A DNA stretch of 64,000 nucleotides. It comes from Chryseobacterium sp. GTDB lineage: Bacteria; Bacteroidota; Bacteroidia; Flavobacteriales; Weeksellaceae. The position numbers and the translations under genes were made by a program. The stretch spans positions 2,294,001 through 2,358,000 of the forward strand of contig NZ_CP044507.1 in assembly GCF_008831505.1 (NCBI RefSeq), given 5' to 3'. The notes under the pieces were generated by a model, which saw nothing but the letters and a program-made list of their open reading frames with translations, was not told the DNA's origin and made no database searches. Of the stretch, positions 44,167 through 53,537 are shown in pieces; position 1 is the stretch's first letter, and each line of letters starts with the position of its first letter.

Positions 44167-44652
44167 ATGGACATTAGAGAAATACAGAACCTCATTAAAT
44201 TTGTATCAAAAGCAGAGGTTTCCGAAGTGAAGTATAAAACGAAGGATTTTGAAATTACGATCAAGACTCCTCTGGCAGGAAATGACACAGTAAGCTATAT
44301 CTCACAACCTGCTATGTACCAGGGCCAGGCACCTGCACCGCAGGCAGCTCCACAGGCCGCACCTGCTGCTGCAGCCGAGAAACCTGCTGAAGCTGCATCT
44401 GATGACAGTAAATACCTTACCATCAAATCTCCAATGATTGGTACTTTCTACAGAAAGCCAAGTCCAGATAAAGATGTTTTTGTTAATGTAGGCGATGAAG
44501 TATCCAACGGAAAAGTGGTTTGTGTTATTGAAGCGATGAAGCTATTCAACCAAATCGAATCCGAAATCTCAGGAAAAATCGTTAAAATCCTTGTGGATGA
44601 TGCTACTCCTGTAGAGTACGACCAGCCTCTGTTCTTAGTTGACCCTTCCTAG
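44167..44652 (+). CDS. accB: Biotin carboxyl carrier protein of acetyl-CoA carboxylase
   Basis: 161 residues: an N-terminal helix (IREIQNLIKFVSKAEVSEVK), an Ala/Pro linker (about 55-80), and the biotinyl domain with VIEAMKLFNQI, where Lys125 takes biotin. Carries CO2 from AccC to the AccA/AccD transferase. accC follows 84 bases later. Confidence 0.95.
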   Translation: MDIREIQNLIKFVSKAEVSEVKYKTKDFEITIKTPLAGNDTVSYISQPAMYQGQAPAPQAAPQAAPAAAAEKPAEAASDDSKYLTIKSPMIGTFYRKPSPDKDVFVNVGDEVSNGKVVCVIEAMKLFNQIESEISGKIVKILVDDATPVEYDQPLFLVDPS

Positions 44653-44736
44653 TCATTTTAAATTGTAAATTATAGTTTCGGACATTATTTAGCCGGAATA
44701 ATTTAAAATTCAGAATTTAAAATTTAAAATCAAAAG

Positions 44737-46089
44737 ATGTTCAAAAAAATATTAATTGCCAACAGGGGCGAAATCGCTATGCGTATACTCCGCACCTGTA
44801 AGGAAATGGGCATTAAGACCGTTGCAGTATACTCTATTGCCGATAAGGACAGCCTCCATGTAAGATTTGCAGATGAAGCCGTATGTATAGGTCCGGCCAT
44901 GAGCAAGGATTCCTATCTTAAGATCCCAAACATCATTGCAGCTGCTGAAATTACAAATGCAGATGCCATCCACCCAGGTTACGGATTTCTATCCGAAAAC
45001 TCCAACTTTTCCAGAATCTGCCAGAAAAACGGTATCAAGTTTATTGGTGCCACACCCGAACAGATCGACCGTATGGGAGATAAAGCGAATGCGAAGGCAA
45101 CGATGAAGGAAGCGGGTGTTCCCTGTGTTCCGGGTTCCGACGGTCTCATAGACTCTTACGAACATGCACTTCAGCTAGCTAAGGAAATTGGTTATCCTGT
45201 AATGATTAAAGCTACCGCAGGTGGTGGCGGAAAAGGGATGAGGGCCGTCTGGAAGGAAGAGGACCTTAAGGATCACTGGGAATCTGCCATACAGGAAGCT
45301 GTTGCCGCATTTGGAAACGGCGGCATGTACATGGAAAAACTTATAGAGGAGCCAAGGCATATTGAAATTCAGATTGCCGGCGACCAATATGGCAAAGCCT
45401 GTCACCTTTCCGAAAGGGACTGCTCCGTACAGAGAAGAAACCAAAAACTTACAGAAGAAACTCCATCACCGTTCATGACCGATGAACTTCGTGAAAAAAT
45501 GGGGGAAGCAGCTGTGAAAGCGGCTGAATATATCGGGTATGAAGGCGTAGGAACCATTGAATTCCTGGTGGACAAACACAGGAATTTCTACTTCATGGAA
45601 ATGAATACACGTATTCAGGTAGAGCACCCGATTACCGAGCAGGTGGTGGATTATGACCTGATCCGTGAGCAAATCCTTTTGGCTTCAGGCTCACCCATCA
45701 GCGGTATCAACTATTATCCAAAACTGCACTCTATTGAATGCCGTATCAATGCGGAAGATCCTTACAACGATTTCAGACCATCACCGGGAAAAATTACAGG
45801 TCTTAATATTCCTGGAGGACACGGAATCCGTGTAGATACTCACGTATATGCGGGTTATACCATCCCATCCAATTATGATTCCATGATTGCCAAGCTGATA
45901 ACGACGGCGCAAACCCGCGAAGAGGCCATCTCCAAGATGAAACGTGCTCTGGAAGAATTCTATATTGAGGGAGTGAAGACTACAATTCCATTCCACAGAC
46001 AACTTATGGAAAATGAAGATTACCTGGCCGGAAATTACACCACGAAATTCATGGAAGATTTTGTGATGGATAAGAAATTTGACCATTAA
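44737..46089 (+). CDS. accC: Biotin carboxylase subunit of acetyl-CoA carboxylase
   Basis: 450 residues, ATP-grasp enzyme that carboxylates biotin on AccB. Visible: [20 protein letters not shown] at the start, the ATP-binding [29 protein letters not shown] and [17 protein letters not shown] with catalytic residues. Second gene of the accBC unit; accA lies 9 kb away and accD is not in the window. Confidence 0.96.
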   Translation: MFKKILIANRGEIAMRILRTCKEMGIKTVAVYSIADKDSLHVRFADEAVCIGPAMSKDSYLKIPNIIAAAEITNADAIHPGYGFLSENSNFSRICQKNGIKFIGATPEQIDRMGDKANAKATMKEAGVPCVPGSDGLIDSYEHALQLAKEIGYPVMIKATAGGGGKGMRAVWKEEDLKDHWESAIQEAVAAFGNGGMYMEKLIEEPRHIEIQIAGDQYGKACHLSERDCSVQRRNQKLTEETPSPFMTDELREKMGEAAVKAAEYIGYEGVGTIEFLVDKHRNFYFMEMNTRIQVEHPITEQVVDYDLIREQILLASGSPISGINYYPKLHSIECRINAEDPYNDFRPSPGKITGLNIPGGHGIRVDTHVYAGYTIPSNYDSMIAKLITTAQTREEAISKMKRALEEFYIEGVKTTIPFHRQLMENEDYLAGNYTTKFMEDFVMDKKFDH

Positions 46090-46112
46090 ATAATCAACAC
46101 TTATCGATACAG

Positions 46113-46145
46113 GAATCCGTCTCATTACTGAGGCGGATTCTTTTT
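46113..46145 (+). terminator. Terminator of accBC
   Basis: Eleven-base-pair stem GAATCCGTCTC/GAGGCGGATTC (one G-U) followed by five Ts. Confidence 0.87.
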
Positions 46146-46176
46146 GGTTTTATCCGGACCAGCCGTACCCAATTTT

Positions 46177-46308
46177 CTACCTGCAATTCCGCCAGGTATT
46201 GTCACAATACTTTTGCTGTGCACATTTTTCACGAGGATCCGATAATTCAAAATAGAAACGGGTGCAGCTGTCATAATTATTCCACCACGGGCAACTGAAA
46301 ATATTTCC
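46177..46308 (-). other. Open stretch with Cys- and Trp-rich translation, no normal start codon
   Basis: On the minus strand, 43 codons lie between two stops and encode six cysteines and three tryptophans ([12 protein letters not shown] near the start, CAQQKYCDNTWRNCR at the end). No ATG, GTG or TTG lies in frame near the 5' end. It may be a remnant of an old gene or chance. It fills most of the accC-rocD gap. Confidence 0.25.
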
Positions 46309-46309
46309 C

Positions 46310-46317
46310 TATTTTTG
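46310..46317 (+). promoter_or_regulatory. -7 box for rocD
   Basis: TATTTTTG, 17 bases before the ATG. Confidence 0.5.
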
Positions 46318-46334
46318 CTTCAAATCATGGATCA

Positions 46335-47573
46335 ATGAATGCAATGAACAGCAGTGAATATATACAGCTTGAAGAAAAATACGGTGCCCATAATTATCAT
46401 CCGCTACCGGTAGTACTGGATCGTGGCGAAGGTGTGTATGTTTGGGATGTTGAAGGGAAACAGTATTTTGATTTCCTGTCGGCCTACTCTGCTGTTAACC
46501 AGGGTCACTCACACCCAAAAATCGTGGAAGCACTTGTAAACCAGGCTTCAAAACTGGCGCTTACGTCCCGGGCCTTCTACAATTCCAAACTGGGCGAATA
46601 CGAAAAGAAAATCACTGAACTTTTTGGTTTCGATAAAGTGCTGCCAATGAACTCAGGTGCGGAGGCAGTGGAAACCGCAGTGAAGATCGCCAGAAAATGG
46701 AGCTATGAAGTTAAAGGCATTTCGGAAAACCAGGCACAGATCATTGTGTGTGACAACAACTTTCACGGGCGTACTACTACAATTGTCTCATTCTCCAATG
46801 ATCCGGACGCAAGTACCAATTATGGTCCCTTTACACCCGGATTTGTGAGAATTCCTTACAACAGCCTGGAAGCACTGGAGCAAATACTCCGGGAGCAGTC
46901 TGCCACAACGGCGGCATTCCTTGTGGAACCCATTCAGGGCGAGGCCGGCGTTTATGTTCCGGACGAAGGTTACTTAAAGGGAGCTTCAGAACTCTGCAAA
47001 AAATACAACGTCCTTTTTATTGCTGATGAAGTACAGACCGGTATAGCACGCACCGGTAAGCTGATTGCCTGTCATCATGAAGATGTACAACCCGATATCC
47101 TGATTCTGGGCAAGGCACTTTCCGGCGGCATGTATCCGGTATCTGCAGTTCTTGCTGATGACCACGTTATGAACGTTATTAAGCCGGGGCAGCACGGTTC
47201 AACTTTTGGCGGCAATCCGCTGGCCTGCGCAGTCGCCATGGCTGCACTTGATGTGGTTGAAGAAGACGGACTTTCTGAACGAGCTGAAAGACTGGGGAAA
47301 ATGTTCCGTGCCGAAATTGAGAGAATCATTGCCAAAACCGACCTCATCGTCAGTGTACGCGGCAAAGGCTTGCTGAATGCCATCATCATCAATGATACCC
47401 AGGACTCTCCTACAGCCTGGAACCTTTGTGTGGACCTGATGAAAAACGGTCTTCTGGCCAAGCCAACGCATGGAAATATCATCCGTCTGGCACCGCCATT
47501 GGTTATCACTGAGGAACAGCTGATGGAGTGCGTTCGGATTATTGAGAAGACGGTGTTGGAATATATGAAATAG
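46335..47573 (+). CDS. rocD: Ornithine aminotransferase
   Basis: PLP enzyme converting ornithine and 2-oxoglutarate to glutamate semialdehyde and glutamate. 412 residues of class III aminotransferase type: [43 protein letters not shown] and the PLP lysine in ILGKALSGG (about Lys260). The family start [15 protein letters not shown] supports rocD over argD. Ends 3 bases before the first glycosyltransferase gene; a second in-frame ATG lies at 46344. Confidence 0.93.
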   Translation: MNAMNSSEYIQLEEKYGAHNYHPLPVVLDRGEGVYVWDVEGKQYFDFLSAYSAVNQGHSHPKIVEALVNQASKLALTSRAFYNSKLGEYEKKITELFGFDKVLPMNSGAEAVETAVKIARKWSYEVKGISENQAQIIVCDNNFHGRTTTIVSFSNDPDASTNYGPFTPGFVRIPYNSLEALEQILREQSATTAAFLVEPIQGEAGVYVPDEGYLKGASELCKKYNVLFIADEVQTGIARTGKLIACHHEDVQPDILILGKALSGGMYPVSAVLADDHVMNVIKPGQHGSTFGGNPLACAVAMAALDVVEEDGLSERAERLGKMFRAEIERIIAKTDLIVSVRGKGLLNAIIINDTQDSPTAWNLCVDLMKNGLLAKPTHGNIIRLAPPLVITEEQLMECVRIIEKTVLEYMK

Positions 47574-47576
47574 CAT

Positions 47577-48326
47577 ATGCCGGAGAAAATCAGCGGATTA
47601 ATCATCACATTTAATGAAGAAAAAAATATTCAGGAAGTCCTGAAATGTTTTGACTTTTGTGATGAAATAATCGTCGTTGATTCATTTAGTACTGATCAAA
47701 CAGTACAGATTGCGCGGCAAAACCCTAAGGTTAAGATTGACCAACACAAATTTGTTGATTATACGAAACAACGTAACAGAGCGCTTTCCCTGGCCGAAAA
47801 TGACTGGGTTTTTTTTCTTGACGGTGATGAAAGAACCACACCGGAACTTCAAAATGAAATCATCGAAACAATAAGCGCCAAGAATGCAAAAGATGCTTAT
47901 TATATTCGCAGAATCTTTTTTGTTGGGAATAAAAAAATAAAATTCTCAGGAACCCAAAATGATAAAAACTTCCGCCTGTTCCGGAAGTCTAAAGCCAAAT
48001 ACGCAGAAAACAAAAAGGTACATGAAACCTTAGCGGTCAATGGAACCACCGGAATACTAAAAAATAAACTCTTTCATTACTCTTTTGAAAATTTTGAAAA
48101 CTTTAAGAAGAAAATGCTTTATTATGGTTTTTTGAAAGGGAAAGAACTTACAGAAAAAGGGGGAAAATATTCAGTAGTCACTCATTGGAGCAAAGTAGTT
48201 TTTAAATTTATCAAAATGTATTTTCTGAAATTAGGCTTTCTGGATGGTATAAATGGTTTACGAATAAGTTACTTGCAGGGTCTGTACGTCCATGAAACTT
48301 ATAAAACTTTAAAGCAGAAGAAATGA
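47577..48326 (+). CDS. Family 2 glycosyltransferase, WaaE/KdtX-like
   Basis: 249 residues: GT-A fold with ISGLIITFNEEKNIQEVLKC, the nucleotide-sugar Asp in IIVVDSFSTDQT and the metal motif FFLDGDER. This pattern matches LPS core beta-glucosyltransferases of the WaaE/KdtX group. A basic amphipathic stretch near the C-terminus may bind membrane. Markedly more AT-rich than rocD just before it. The next gene overlaps by 4 bases. Confidence 0.85.
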   Translation: MPEKISGLIITFNEEKNIQEVLKCFDFCDEIIVVDSFSTDQTVQIARQNPKVKIDQHKFVDYTKQRNRALSLAENDWVFFLDGDERTTPELQNEIIETISAKNAKDAYYIRRIFFVGNKKIKFSGTQNDKNFRLFRKSKAKYAENKKVHETLAVNGTTGILKNKLFHYSFENFENFKKKMLYYGFLKGKELTEKGGKYSVVTHWSKVVFKFIKMYFLKLGFLDGINGLRISYLQGLYVHETYKTLKQKK

Positions 48327-49291
48327 AAATATGTGTGATAAGCTTTGACTTCTGGCATTATGATGAGCACATTGTACGCAAGCTGAATGAACGTGATATT
48401 AAGGCTCACCATATCAATATTGGAGCTTTCTCGCATAAACATTTGGGGAGCAAAATTTCGAACGCTTTCAGTAAAATATTATTTGGAAAGAACCTTAAAC
48501 ATCAGAAACGGCAACGGTTTGTAATAGAATCCCTTGAAAAAATCGGTTTTCAGGATCAAATTCTGGTATTAAATCCGGACACTTTAGATTCAGAGACTTT
48601 GAAGTTTATCAAAGAACGAACTTTTCGCTGCATCACCTATTTATATGATAGTTTGGAGCGCTATCCTGTGCAGGACAAACTGCATTTTTTTGATAAAATC
48701 TTTTCTTTTGATGACAAAGATGTACGGGAATTCGGTTTTGAAAAACTTACCAACTATAATTATCTTGAATACCTTCCGGCAGAGGATCAGAATCCTCAAC
48801 TGGATTTGTACTATATTACTTCTTACGATAAAAACAGAAACGCCATTTTGCGGAAACTGGCTCCTGTATTGCATAAAAAAGGAATTTCGCATCGTTTTTT
48901 AATTGTGGGAAAACGAATTTGGAAAGAGCAGATTAGAGCCAGTGAACCACTGAAAAATTATGCAGTTCTGAAACGTAAAACTATTCCCGCAGCGGAAACC
49001 ATCAGTGTTTATAGAAATACGAAAGCTATACTTGAGTTGATGCGGGCCGGACAAACAGGCTTAAGTTTTCGTTTTTTTGAAGCTATGGCACTGGAAAAAA
49101 AAATTATTACCAATAATCGTGAGATACCAAATTATGACTTTTATACTCCGGAAAACATTTTGATTCTGAAGGACGATTTCAGCAATCTGAATAAAGATTT
49201 TTTTGAGAAACCCTACCGCAAGTTATCCCAGGATGTTTATGACTATTATACGTTAGACAAATGGGTAGATCGCGTTTTTGATTTGAAATGA
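48323..49291 (+). CDS. Putative glycosyltransferase (GT-B/CgeB-like), paralogue of the gene at 49371
   Basis: 322 residues. The C-terminal third has a typical donor-side pattern (GLSFRFFEAMALEKKIITNN, then NYDFYTPENILIL), as in CgeB/GT4-like transferases; the N-terminal domain (ICVISFDFWHYDEHIVRKL) is Rossmann-like. The family is not one I can name with certainty. It starts within an ATGA overlap with the preceding gene and its stop overlaps the start of a 28-codon ORF in the same way. Confidence 0.7.
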   Translation: MKICVISFDFWHYDEHIVRKLNERDIKAHHINIGAFSHKHLGSKISNAFSKILFGKNLKHQKRQRFVIESLEKIGFQDQILVLNPDTLDSETLKFIKERTFRCITYLYDSLERYPVQDKLHFFDKIFSFDDKDVREFGFEKLTNYNYLEYLPAEDQNPQLDLYYITSYDKNRNAILRKLAPVLHKKGISHRFLIVGKRIWKEQIRASEPLKNYAVLKRKTIPAAETISVYRNTKAILELMRAGQTGLSFRFFEAMALEKKIITNNREIPNYDFYTPENILILKDDFSNLNKDFFEKPYRKLSQDVYDYYTLDKWVDRVFDLK

Positions 49292-49374
49292 AGAAACTTC
49301 AACATATTAATCTTCACCAAAGAACTTCACCATCCGTTAATTTCAAAAAGCAAGGGAACGGGAATTTAAAATGA
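49288..49374 (+). CDS. 28-codon ORF linked by ATGA overlaps on both sides
   Basis: The ATG at 49288 overlaps the stop of the upstream gene (ATGA) and its own TGA at 49372-49374 overlaps the ATG of the downstream gene (ATGA again). The peptide starts MKKLQHINLHQRTS and is basic and polar, with no family known to me. It fills the gap between two paralogous glycosyltransferase genes exactly. It may act mainly to carry ribosomes across the gap (translational coupling), or be a small protein. Chance cannot be excluded for so short a frame. Confidence 0.45.
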   Translation: MKKLQHINLHQRTSPSVNFKKQGNGNLK

Positions 49375-50402
49375 AATCAAATAAAAAGAACATACTTGTT
49401 TTACTGCCTTCCAACTATCAGCTATATTCACTAATAGAAAAAAATCTTTTGGAAAACGGTTACGATGCTAATGTGCTTACTCCAGATTCAGAGAAATTCA
49501 GATACAGGAACTTAAATCAGAAAATTACTAACTTCTACCAGAAGACTTTTCTTAACAATAAAGAATATAAAAGGAAACTTAAGGAGGAATTTGCAACTCA
49601 GATGCTGATAAAAGCGATAGACAAACATTCATCTTATGACTATGTGCTGGTAATAAGGGCGGATTTTTTTTCGTTAGAAATTCTAAACCATGTCAGATCG
49701 AAAACTCAAAACTTTGTAAGCTATCATTTTGATGGTATTAACAGATACCCAAAGATTTTTGAAAGGATATCAATTTTTGACAGATTTTACGTGTTTGACC
49801 GTGAGGATATAGATCAGCATCGTAATCTTGAGTTGTTACCCTGCACCAATTTCTATTTTGATTACCCTGAATTACCGGATTTAAATATTAAATTTGATTT
49901 TTATTTTTTAGGTTCCTATCACGAAAGTCGGAATGAAATATTACTGGATTTTCAAAAGTTTAGTGAAAAACACCAAATGGTGGCTAAAATGGAAATTGTT
50001 TACAATAAAGAAGATAAACCCAGTATTGATATTCAGGCTAAATTTGACTGTATACCCCACTATATCAGTTTTGAGAAGTACCTTCTGAATATACAGAATA
50101 GCAAATACATCCTTGATATTTTGATATCGGAACATAGTGGATTGTCTTTCAGGGTATTTGAAAGCCTTAAATACAAAAAGAAGTTGATTACCACCAACAA
50201 AACCATTGTGGGCTATGAATTTTACCATCCTAATAACATTTTTGTTTTAGATAGTAATTACGATCAGCTGCTGGAGTTTCTTGAATTGCCGTATGTTGAA
50301 ATGGATGACTCCATTATAAAGACATATAGTTTTACAAATTGGCTTAATTATCTTTTCAAAATAGAACCTTATAGAAATATTGATTTACCCGATGTTAGTT
50401 AG
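49371..50402 (+). CDS. Putative glycosyltransferase (GT-B/CgeB-like), paralogue of the gene at 48323
   Basis: 343 residues with the same plan as the protein encoded at 48323: NILVLLPSNYQLYSLIEKNL at the start and a C-terminal GLSFRVFESLKYKKKLITTN with GYEFYHPNNIFVL. The shared blocks show an old tandem duplication. It is strongly AT-rich. The following glycosyltransferase gene starts inside its last 11 bases. Confidence 0.7.
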   Translation: MKSNKKNILVLLPSNYQLYSLIEKNLLENGYDANVLTPDSEKFRYRNLNQKITNFYQKTFLNNKEYKRKLKEEFATQMLIKAIDKHSSYDYVLVIRADFFSLEILNHVRSKTQNFVSYHFDGINRYPKIFERISIFDRFYVFDREDIDQHRNLELLPCTNFYFDYPELPDLNIKFDFYFLGSYHESRNEILLDFQKFSEKHQMVAKMEIVYNKEDKPSIDIQAKFDCIPHYISFEKYLLNIQNSKYILDILISEHSGLSFRVFESLKYKKKLITTNKTIVGYEFYHPNNIFVLDSNYDQLLEFLELPYVEMDDSIIKTYSFTNWLNYLFKIEPYRNIDLPDVS

Positions 50403-51225
50403 TATTATAATTCCCTGCTATAATAATGAGGAGGTTATTGCAGAAACGATAGATTCTGCGCTTTCCCAGAGCTATTCGTCAGTTGAAATCATTGTCGTTG
50501 ACGATGGTTCTACGGACCAATCCGCTAAGGTAGTTCAGGAAATCTGCTCCAAACATCCTAACATCATCTTTCATTCAAAGGAAAACAGAGGTCCATCTCA
50601 TACCAGGAATTTCGGTGCTCAGATTTCTAAAGGAGACTATCTGGTATTTCTTGATGCTGATGACAAGCTGCATCCAGATTATGTAAAGAAATGTATTGCT
50701 GAGTATCAAAAAAATCCGGAATTAAACATTGTTTACTCAGGTGCGGAATTTTTTGGCAGCAAATCGGGTGTTTGGAAGCTGCCGGATTACAGGCCTGCCA
50801 GTTTCCTTATAGATAATTGTATTCCCATTTTCGCGATGATAAAACGGGAGGTTTTTTTTGATGTCGGTAAATTTGATGAAAATATGCATTTTATAGAGGA
50901 TTGGGAACTGTGGATCAGGATACTGAAAAAATATCCGGGCGTTTACAAAATTCCTGAAACACTCTTTTATTACAGGAAATCCGGCGCAAAGAATTCTTTA
51001 ACGGATTTAAATGAGAAACAGAATGATATTTCAGATAATGCACGACTCTATCTTTATAATAAACATTATTCTTATTACAAAGAAAATGGTCTTTCAATAA
51101 GCAAGCTGATCACCTCCGTGCGCGACAATTTAAAGTTCAAAGAAAAATATTATAACGTTTGGTACAGAAAGTATTTTTATAAATATTTTAAACCATCCAA
51201 ATACAGGAGTTTTTACCTTAATTAA
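50392..51225 (+). CDS. Family 2 glycosyltransferase
   Basis: 277 residues from the ATG at 50392: SIIIPCYNNEEVIAETIDSA, IIVVDDGSTDQS, and DYLVFLDADDKLHPDY (DxD motif), then the acceptor-side FDENMHFIEDWELWIRIL (ED motif). Adds a sugar to a surface glycan; donor and acceptor unknown. Overlaps the previous gene by 11 bases and is followed by another GT2 gene after 1 base. Confidence 0.88.
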   Translation: MLVSIIIPCYNNEEVIAETIDSALSQSYSSVEIIVVDDGSTDQSAKVVQEICSKHPNIIFHSKENRGPSHTRNFGAQISKGDYLVFLDADDKLHPDYVKKCIAEYQKNPELNIVYSGAEFFGSKSGVWKLPDYRPASFLIDNCIPIFAMIKREVFFDVGKFDENMHFIEDWELWIRILKKYPGVYKIPETLFYYRKSGAKNSLTDLNEKQNDISDNARLYLYNKHYSYYKENGLSISKLITSVRDNLKFKEKYYNVWYRKYFYKYFKPSKYRSFYLN

Positions 51226-51226
51226 T

Positions 51227-52114
51227 ATGAAAGTATCAATCGTTACTTCTTATTACAACAGAAGGAATCTTTTTATTAAGACGCTTGAGAGCATCAGCAG
51301 ACAGGTAAATGCTAATAACATTTCTTTAGAGGTAATTGCTGTAGATGACGGGAGCGATGCAAACGAAAGGCTGGAAGATCTGACATCCGTTTTTCCTTTC
51401 CTGAAAATCATTCGTATCGAAAAAAAAGACAAGTGGTATACTAATTCATGTATCCCCTTTAATATAGGATTTACTCATGCAACTGGCGAAATAATAATCC
51501 TCCAAAATCCGGAATGCTTACATTATGGGAATATTATAGATTATGCTTTAACCAATATTGACACAAATATCTACTTAAGTTTCGGTTGTTACTCATTAGA
51601 CGAAGAACCAACCGACAATATCGATCATTATCTAAGTCATCCAAAAAAACTTGAAAGATTAATTTCTGACAATAATGTTGAGAATACCCGTGATGGAAGC
51701 AATAGCTGGTACAACCATTCTGTCATTAGACCCTGCGCTTATCACTTTTGCTGTGCGATTCTGAAAGAAGATTTATTGGATCTGGGCGGATTTGATCCGC
51801 TTTACGCCAATGGAGTTGCATATGACGATAATGAACTTCTTCACCGCATAAAACTGAAGAAAATGAAAGTAGAGATCATTGATAATGAGATCGTGCTTCA
51901 TCAAAATCATTACAAAAGGAAATCTTCTTATAATAATCCCGTAATTCTAAACACAAAAGAACTCGATAAAAGGCAAACGCTCATTGAGAAAAACCAAAAA
52001 CTGTTTGAGGAATACACCCTTAACAAAACCAACTGGAAAGTAAATGGGATTCCGGTATATACAGCAAAAAGGCCTTTTAAATTTTTTCTTGGTAAATTAT
52101 TCAGAATAAAATAA
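51227..52114 (+). CDS. Family 2 glycosyltransferase (galactosyltransferase-C-like)
   Basis: 295 residues: VSIVTSYYNRRNLFIKTLES, VIAVDDGSDANERL, then an unusual IILQNPECLHYGN where DxD would be, and the C-terminal LGGFDPLYANGVAYDDNELL. The latter resembles glycosyltransferases of the GT27/galactosyl-C group; the lack of a plain DxD is noted. Last of the plus-strand glycan genes; convergent with the GT90 gene, 16 bases away. Confidence 0.82.
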   Translation: MKVSIVTSYYNRRNLFIKTLESISRQVNANNISLEVIAVDDGSDANERLEDLTSVFPFLKIIRIEKKDKWYTNSCIPFNIGFTHATGEIIILQNPECLHYGNIIDYALTNIDTNIYLSFGCYSLDEEPTDNIDHYLSHPKKLERLISDNNVENTRDGSNSWYNHSVIRPCAYHFCCAILKEDLLDLGGFDPLYANGVAYDDNELLHRIKLKKMKVEIIDNEIVLHQNHYKRKSSYNNPVILNTKELDKRQTLIEKNQKLFEEYTLNKTNWKVNGIPVYTAKRPFKFFLGKLFRIK

Positions 52115-52130
52115 AGAACAGTCCAGCATA

Positions 52131-53072
52131 TTATTCCCCAGTAACCAAATACTTCTCGAGCACCTTCAAACTGCACAAATCTTCCACTTTCCGGTTGTAA
52201 AACTGCTCGCAGTGGCTGTGTGCATTTTCCAGAATGAACCGGCACTTGTCGGGATGGGCGAGATAATGCTGAAGCTGAGTTTCCAGATCCGAATAATCGT
52301 CCTTTATTTCAATATAATGTACGCCACCCACCAGCGAACCCTCCATAAACCATGTTTCCAGCGTAGGCTTTGGCATTACCGCAATGGAGTTGGAGGACAT
52401 GACCCACTTCAGGTTGGTAGCCACGTCATTTCCCTGTAAACACAGGATGAATTTATAGTTCAGGTGGTCAACTATTGAAATTTTCTTTTTTATCCAGAGC
52501 GGATTTCCGCCCTGCGCATTCACCTGTCCCAAGTCGCAAAGCGGATGGCCGAAATACTGGCTGAAAAAATGATAGCGGTGCTCCTGAAAAACAGCTCCCC
52601 GCCCGATAAGAACATCTTTTTTAGTTTGGAAAGGCTGGTCGTTGCGAACCCATACAAAATGACGCGCTTTATCTAGATTCAGCAGTACACTGTTATGGTT
52701 ATCTGCTGCAACAGGGCGGCTTTTTACAATACTTGGCAAATCGGGCACAGTAGTCACATCACCAAAAACAAAATTGATGGGAAGTTCTTCCGGAAAAAAG
52801 CGGGCGTATTCGTAGGTGTCGTGATAGTAGGTTTTAGGTGTTACCGGACTCCGCAGGTCCTTCAGCGTGCAGCAGGGTGAAGATGTTGAACTTTTAACTG
52901 AAGAACGGCAGTAATAATCGACCCGGGAAGCCACCAATTCCAATTGCGATGCGCTTAGCGAGCGCTCCAGTTCCTTAATTTTTACGCTGTATGAGGTTGT
53001 GGGTAAAATACGGCGGAGGTAGGCCTTTATATAATAAAAGAATTTAACCTGTTTTTCAACTTTTGCCATCAT
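52131..53072 (-). CDS. Glycosyltransferase family 90 (CAP10/LpsA-like)
   Basis: 313 residues. The GT90 core is seen in YKFILCLQGNDVATNLKWVM and SNSIAVMPKPTLETWFMEG, followed by DDYSDLETQLQHYLAHPDKC. Bacterial members (LpsA) add sugars to LPS core. Composition is less AT-rich than the five genes opposite it, so it probably has a different history. A cupin gene lies 20 bases upstream and is likely co-transcribed. Confidence 0.85.
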   Translation of the reverse strand: MMAKVEKQVKFFYYIKAYLRRILPTTSYSVKIKELERSLSASQLELVASRVDYYCRSSVKSSTSSPCCTLKDLRSPVTPKTYYHDTYEYARFFPEELPINFVFGDVTTVPDLPSIVKSRPVAADNHNSVLLNLDKARHFVWVRNDQPFQTKKDVLIGRGAVFQEHRYHFFSQYFGHPLCDLGQVNAQGGNPLWIKKKISIVDHLNYKFILCLQGNDVATNLKWVMSSNSIAVMPKPTLETWFMEGSLVGGVHYIEIKDDYSDLETQLQHYLAHPDKCRFILENAHSHCEQFYNRKVEDLCSLKVLEKYLVTGE

Positions 53073-53092
53073 AACGAAATCATGCGGGAGAA

Positions 53093-53449
53093 TTAGGATT
53101 TATCTCCGTTCCGGGCATAATCGTCCTGAAGTCTTACAATGTCATCTTCACCAAAATAAGTACCTGTCTGTACTTCTATAAACTGTAACAGTTCAGAAGA
53201 ATTATTTTCAATTCTGTGTTTGGAAAACTGTGGAATGAAGATGCTCATTCCGTAACTTAGCTGGTGGTTCTCGCCATCCAGTACAACCGTAGCTTCACCC
53301 TGTATTACCGTCCAGAATTCTTGACGGTGATGGTGATACTGATATGAAAGTCGGTGCCCCGGCAGAACCTCAATTCTTTTGAGTTTGTATGTAGGTTCGT
53401 CGGCGAGCACATAATACTTTCCCCATGGTCGTTCCCCTATTTCGAGCAT
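53093..53449 (-). CDS. Cupin protein, mannose-6-phosphate isomerase type II-like
   Basis: 118 residues forming a single cupin, like the C-terminal isomerase domain of ManC-type enzymes but free-standing: ERPWGKYYVLADEPTYKLKR, LSYQYHHHRQEFWTVIQGEA (metal-binding His and Glu) and PQFSKHRIEN. It may supply mannose-6-phosphate for GDP-mannose, fitting the nearby glycan genes, but isomerase activity is inferred. Divergent from gltX. Confidence 0.82.
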   Translation of the reverse strand: MLEIGERPWGKYYVLADEPTYKLKRIEVLPGHRLSYQYHHHRQEFWTVIQGEATVVLDGENHQLSYGMSIFIPQFSKHRIENNSSELLQFIEVQTGTYFGEDDIVRLQDDYARNGDKS

Positions 53450-53465
53450 TGATTCATATTTGATG

Positions 53466-53473
53466 CAAAACTA
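53466..53473 (-). promoter_or_regulatory. -7 box for cupin-GT90 unit
   Basis: TAGTTTTG on the minus strand. Confidence 0.45.
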
Positions 53474-53514
53474 AATAAAATATTACATTCCTGCACCAAA
53501 AGTCATTTTTTGGC

Positions 53515-53522
53515 TAAATTTG
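53515..53522 (+). promoter_or_regulatory. -7 box for gltX
   Basis: TAAATTTG, 15 bases before the ATG at 53538. It overlaps the longer possible start at 53520 and argues against it. Confidence 0.5.
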
Positions 53523-53537
53523 CCCAAATTTAAATCT

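Noticed and set aside
47075-47608. 177-codon open frame on the minus strand within rocD
   Set aside because: Antisense to the aminotransferase; serine-rich low-complexity translation typical of shadow frames.
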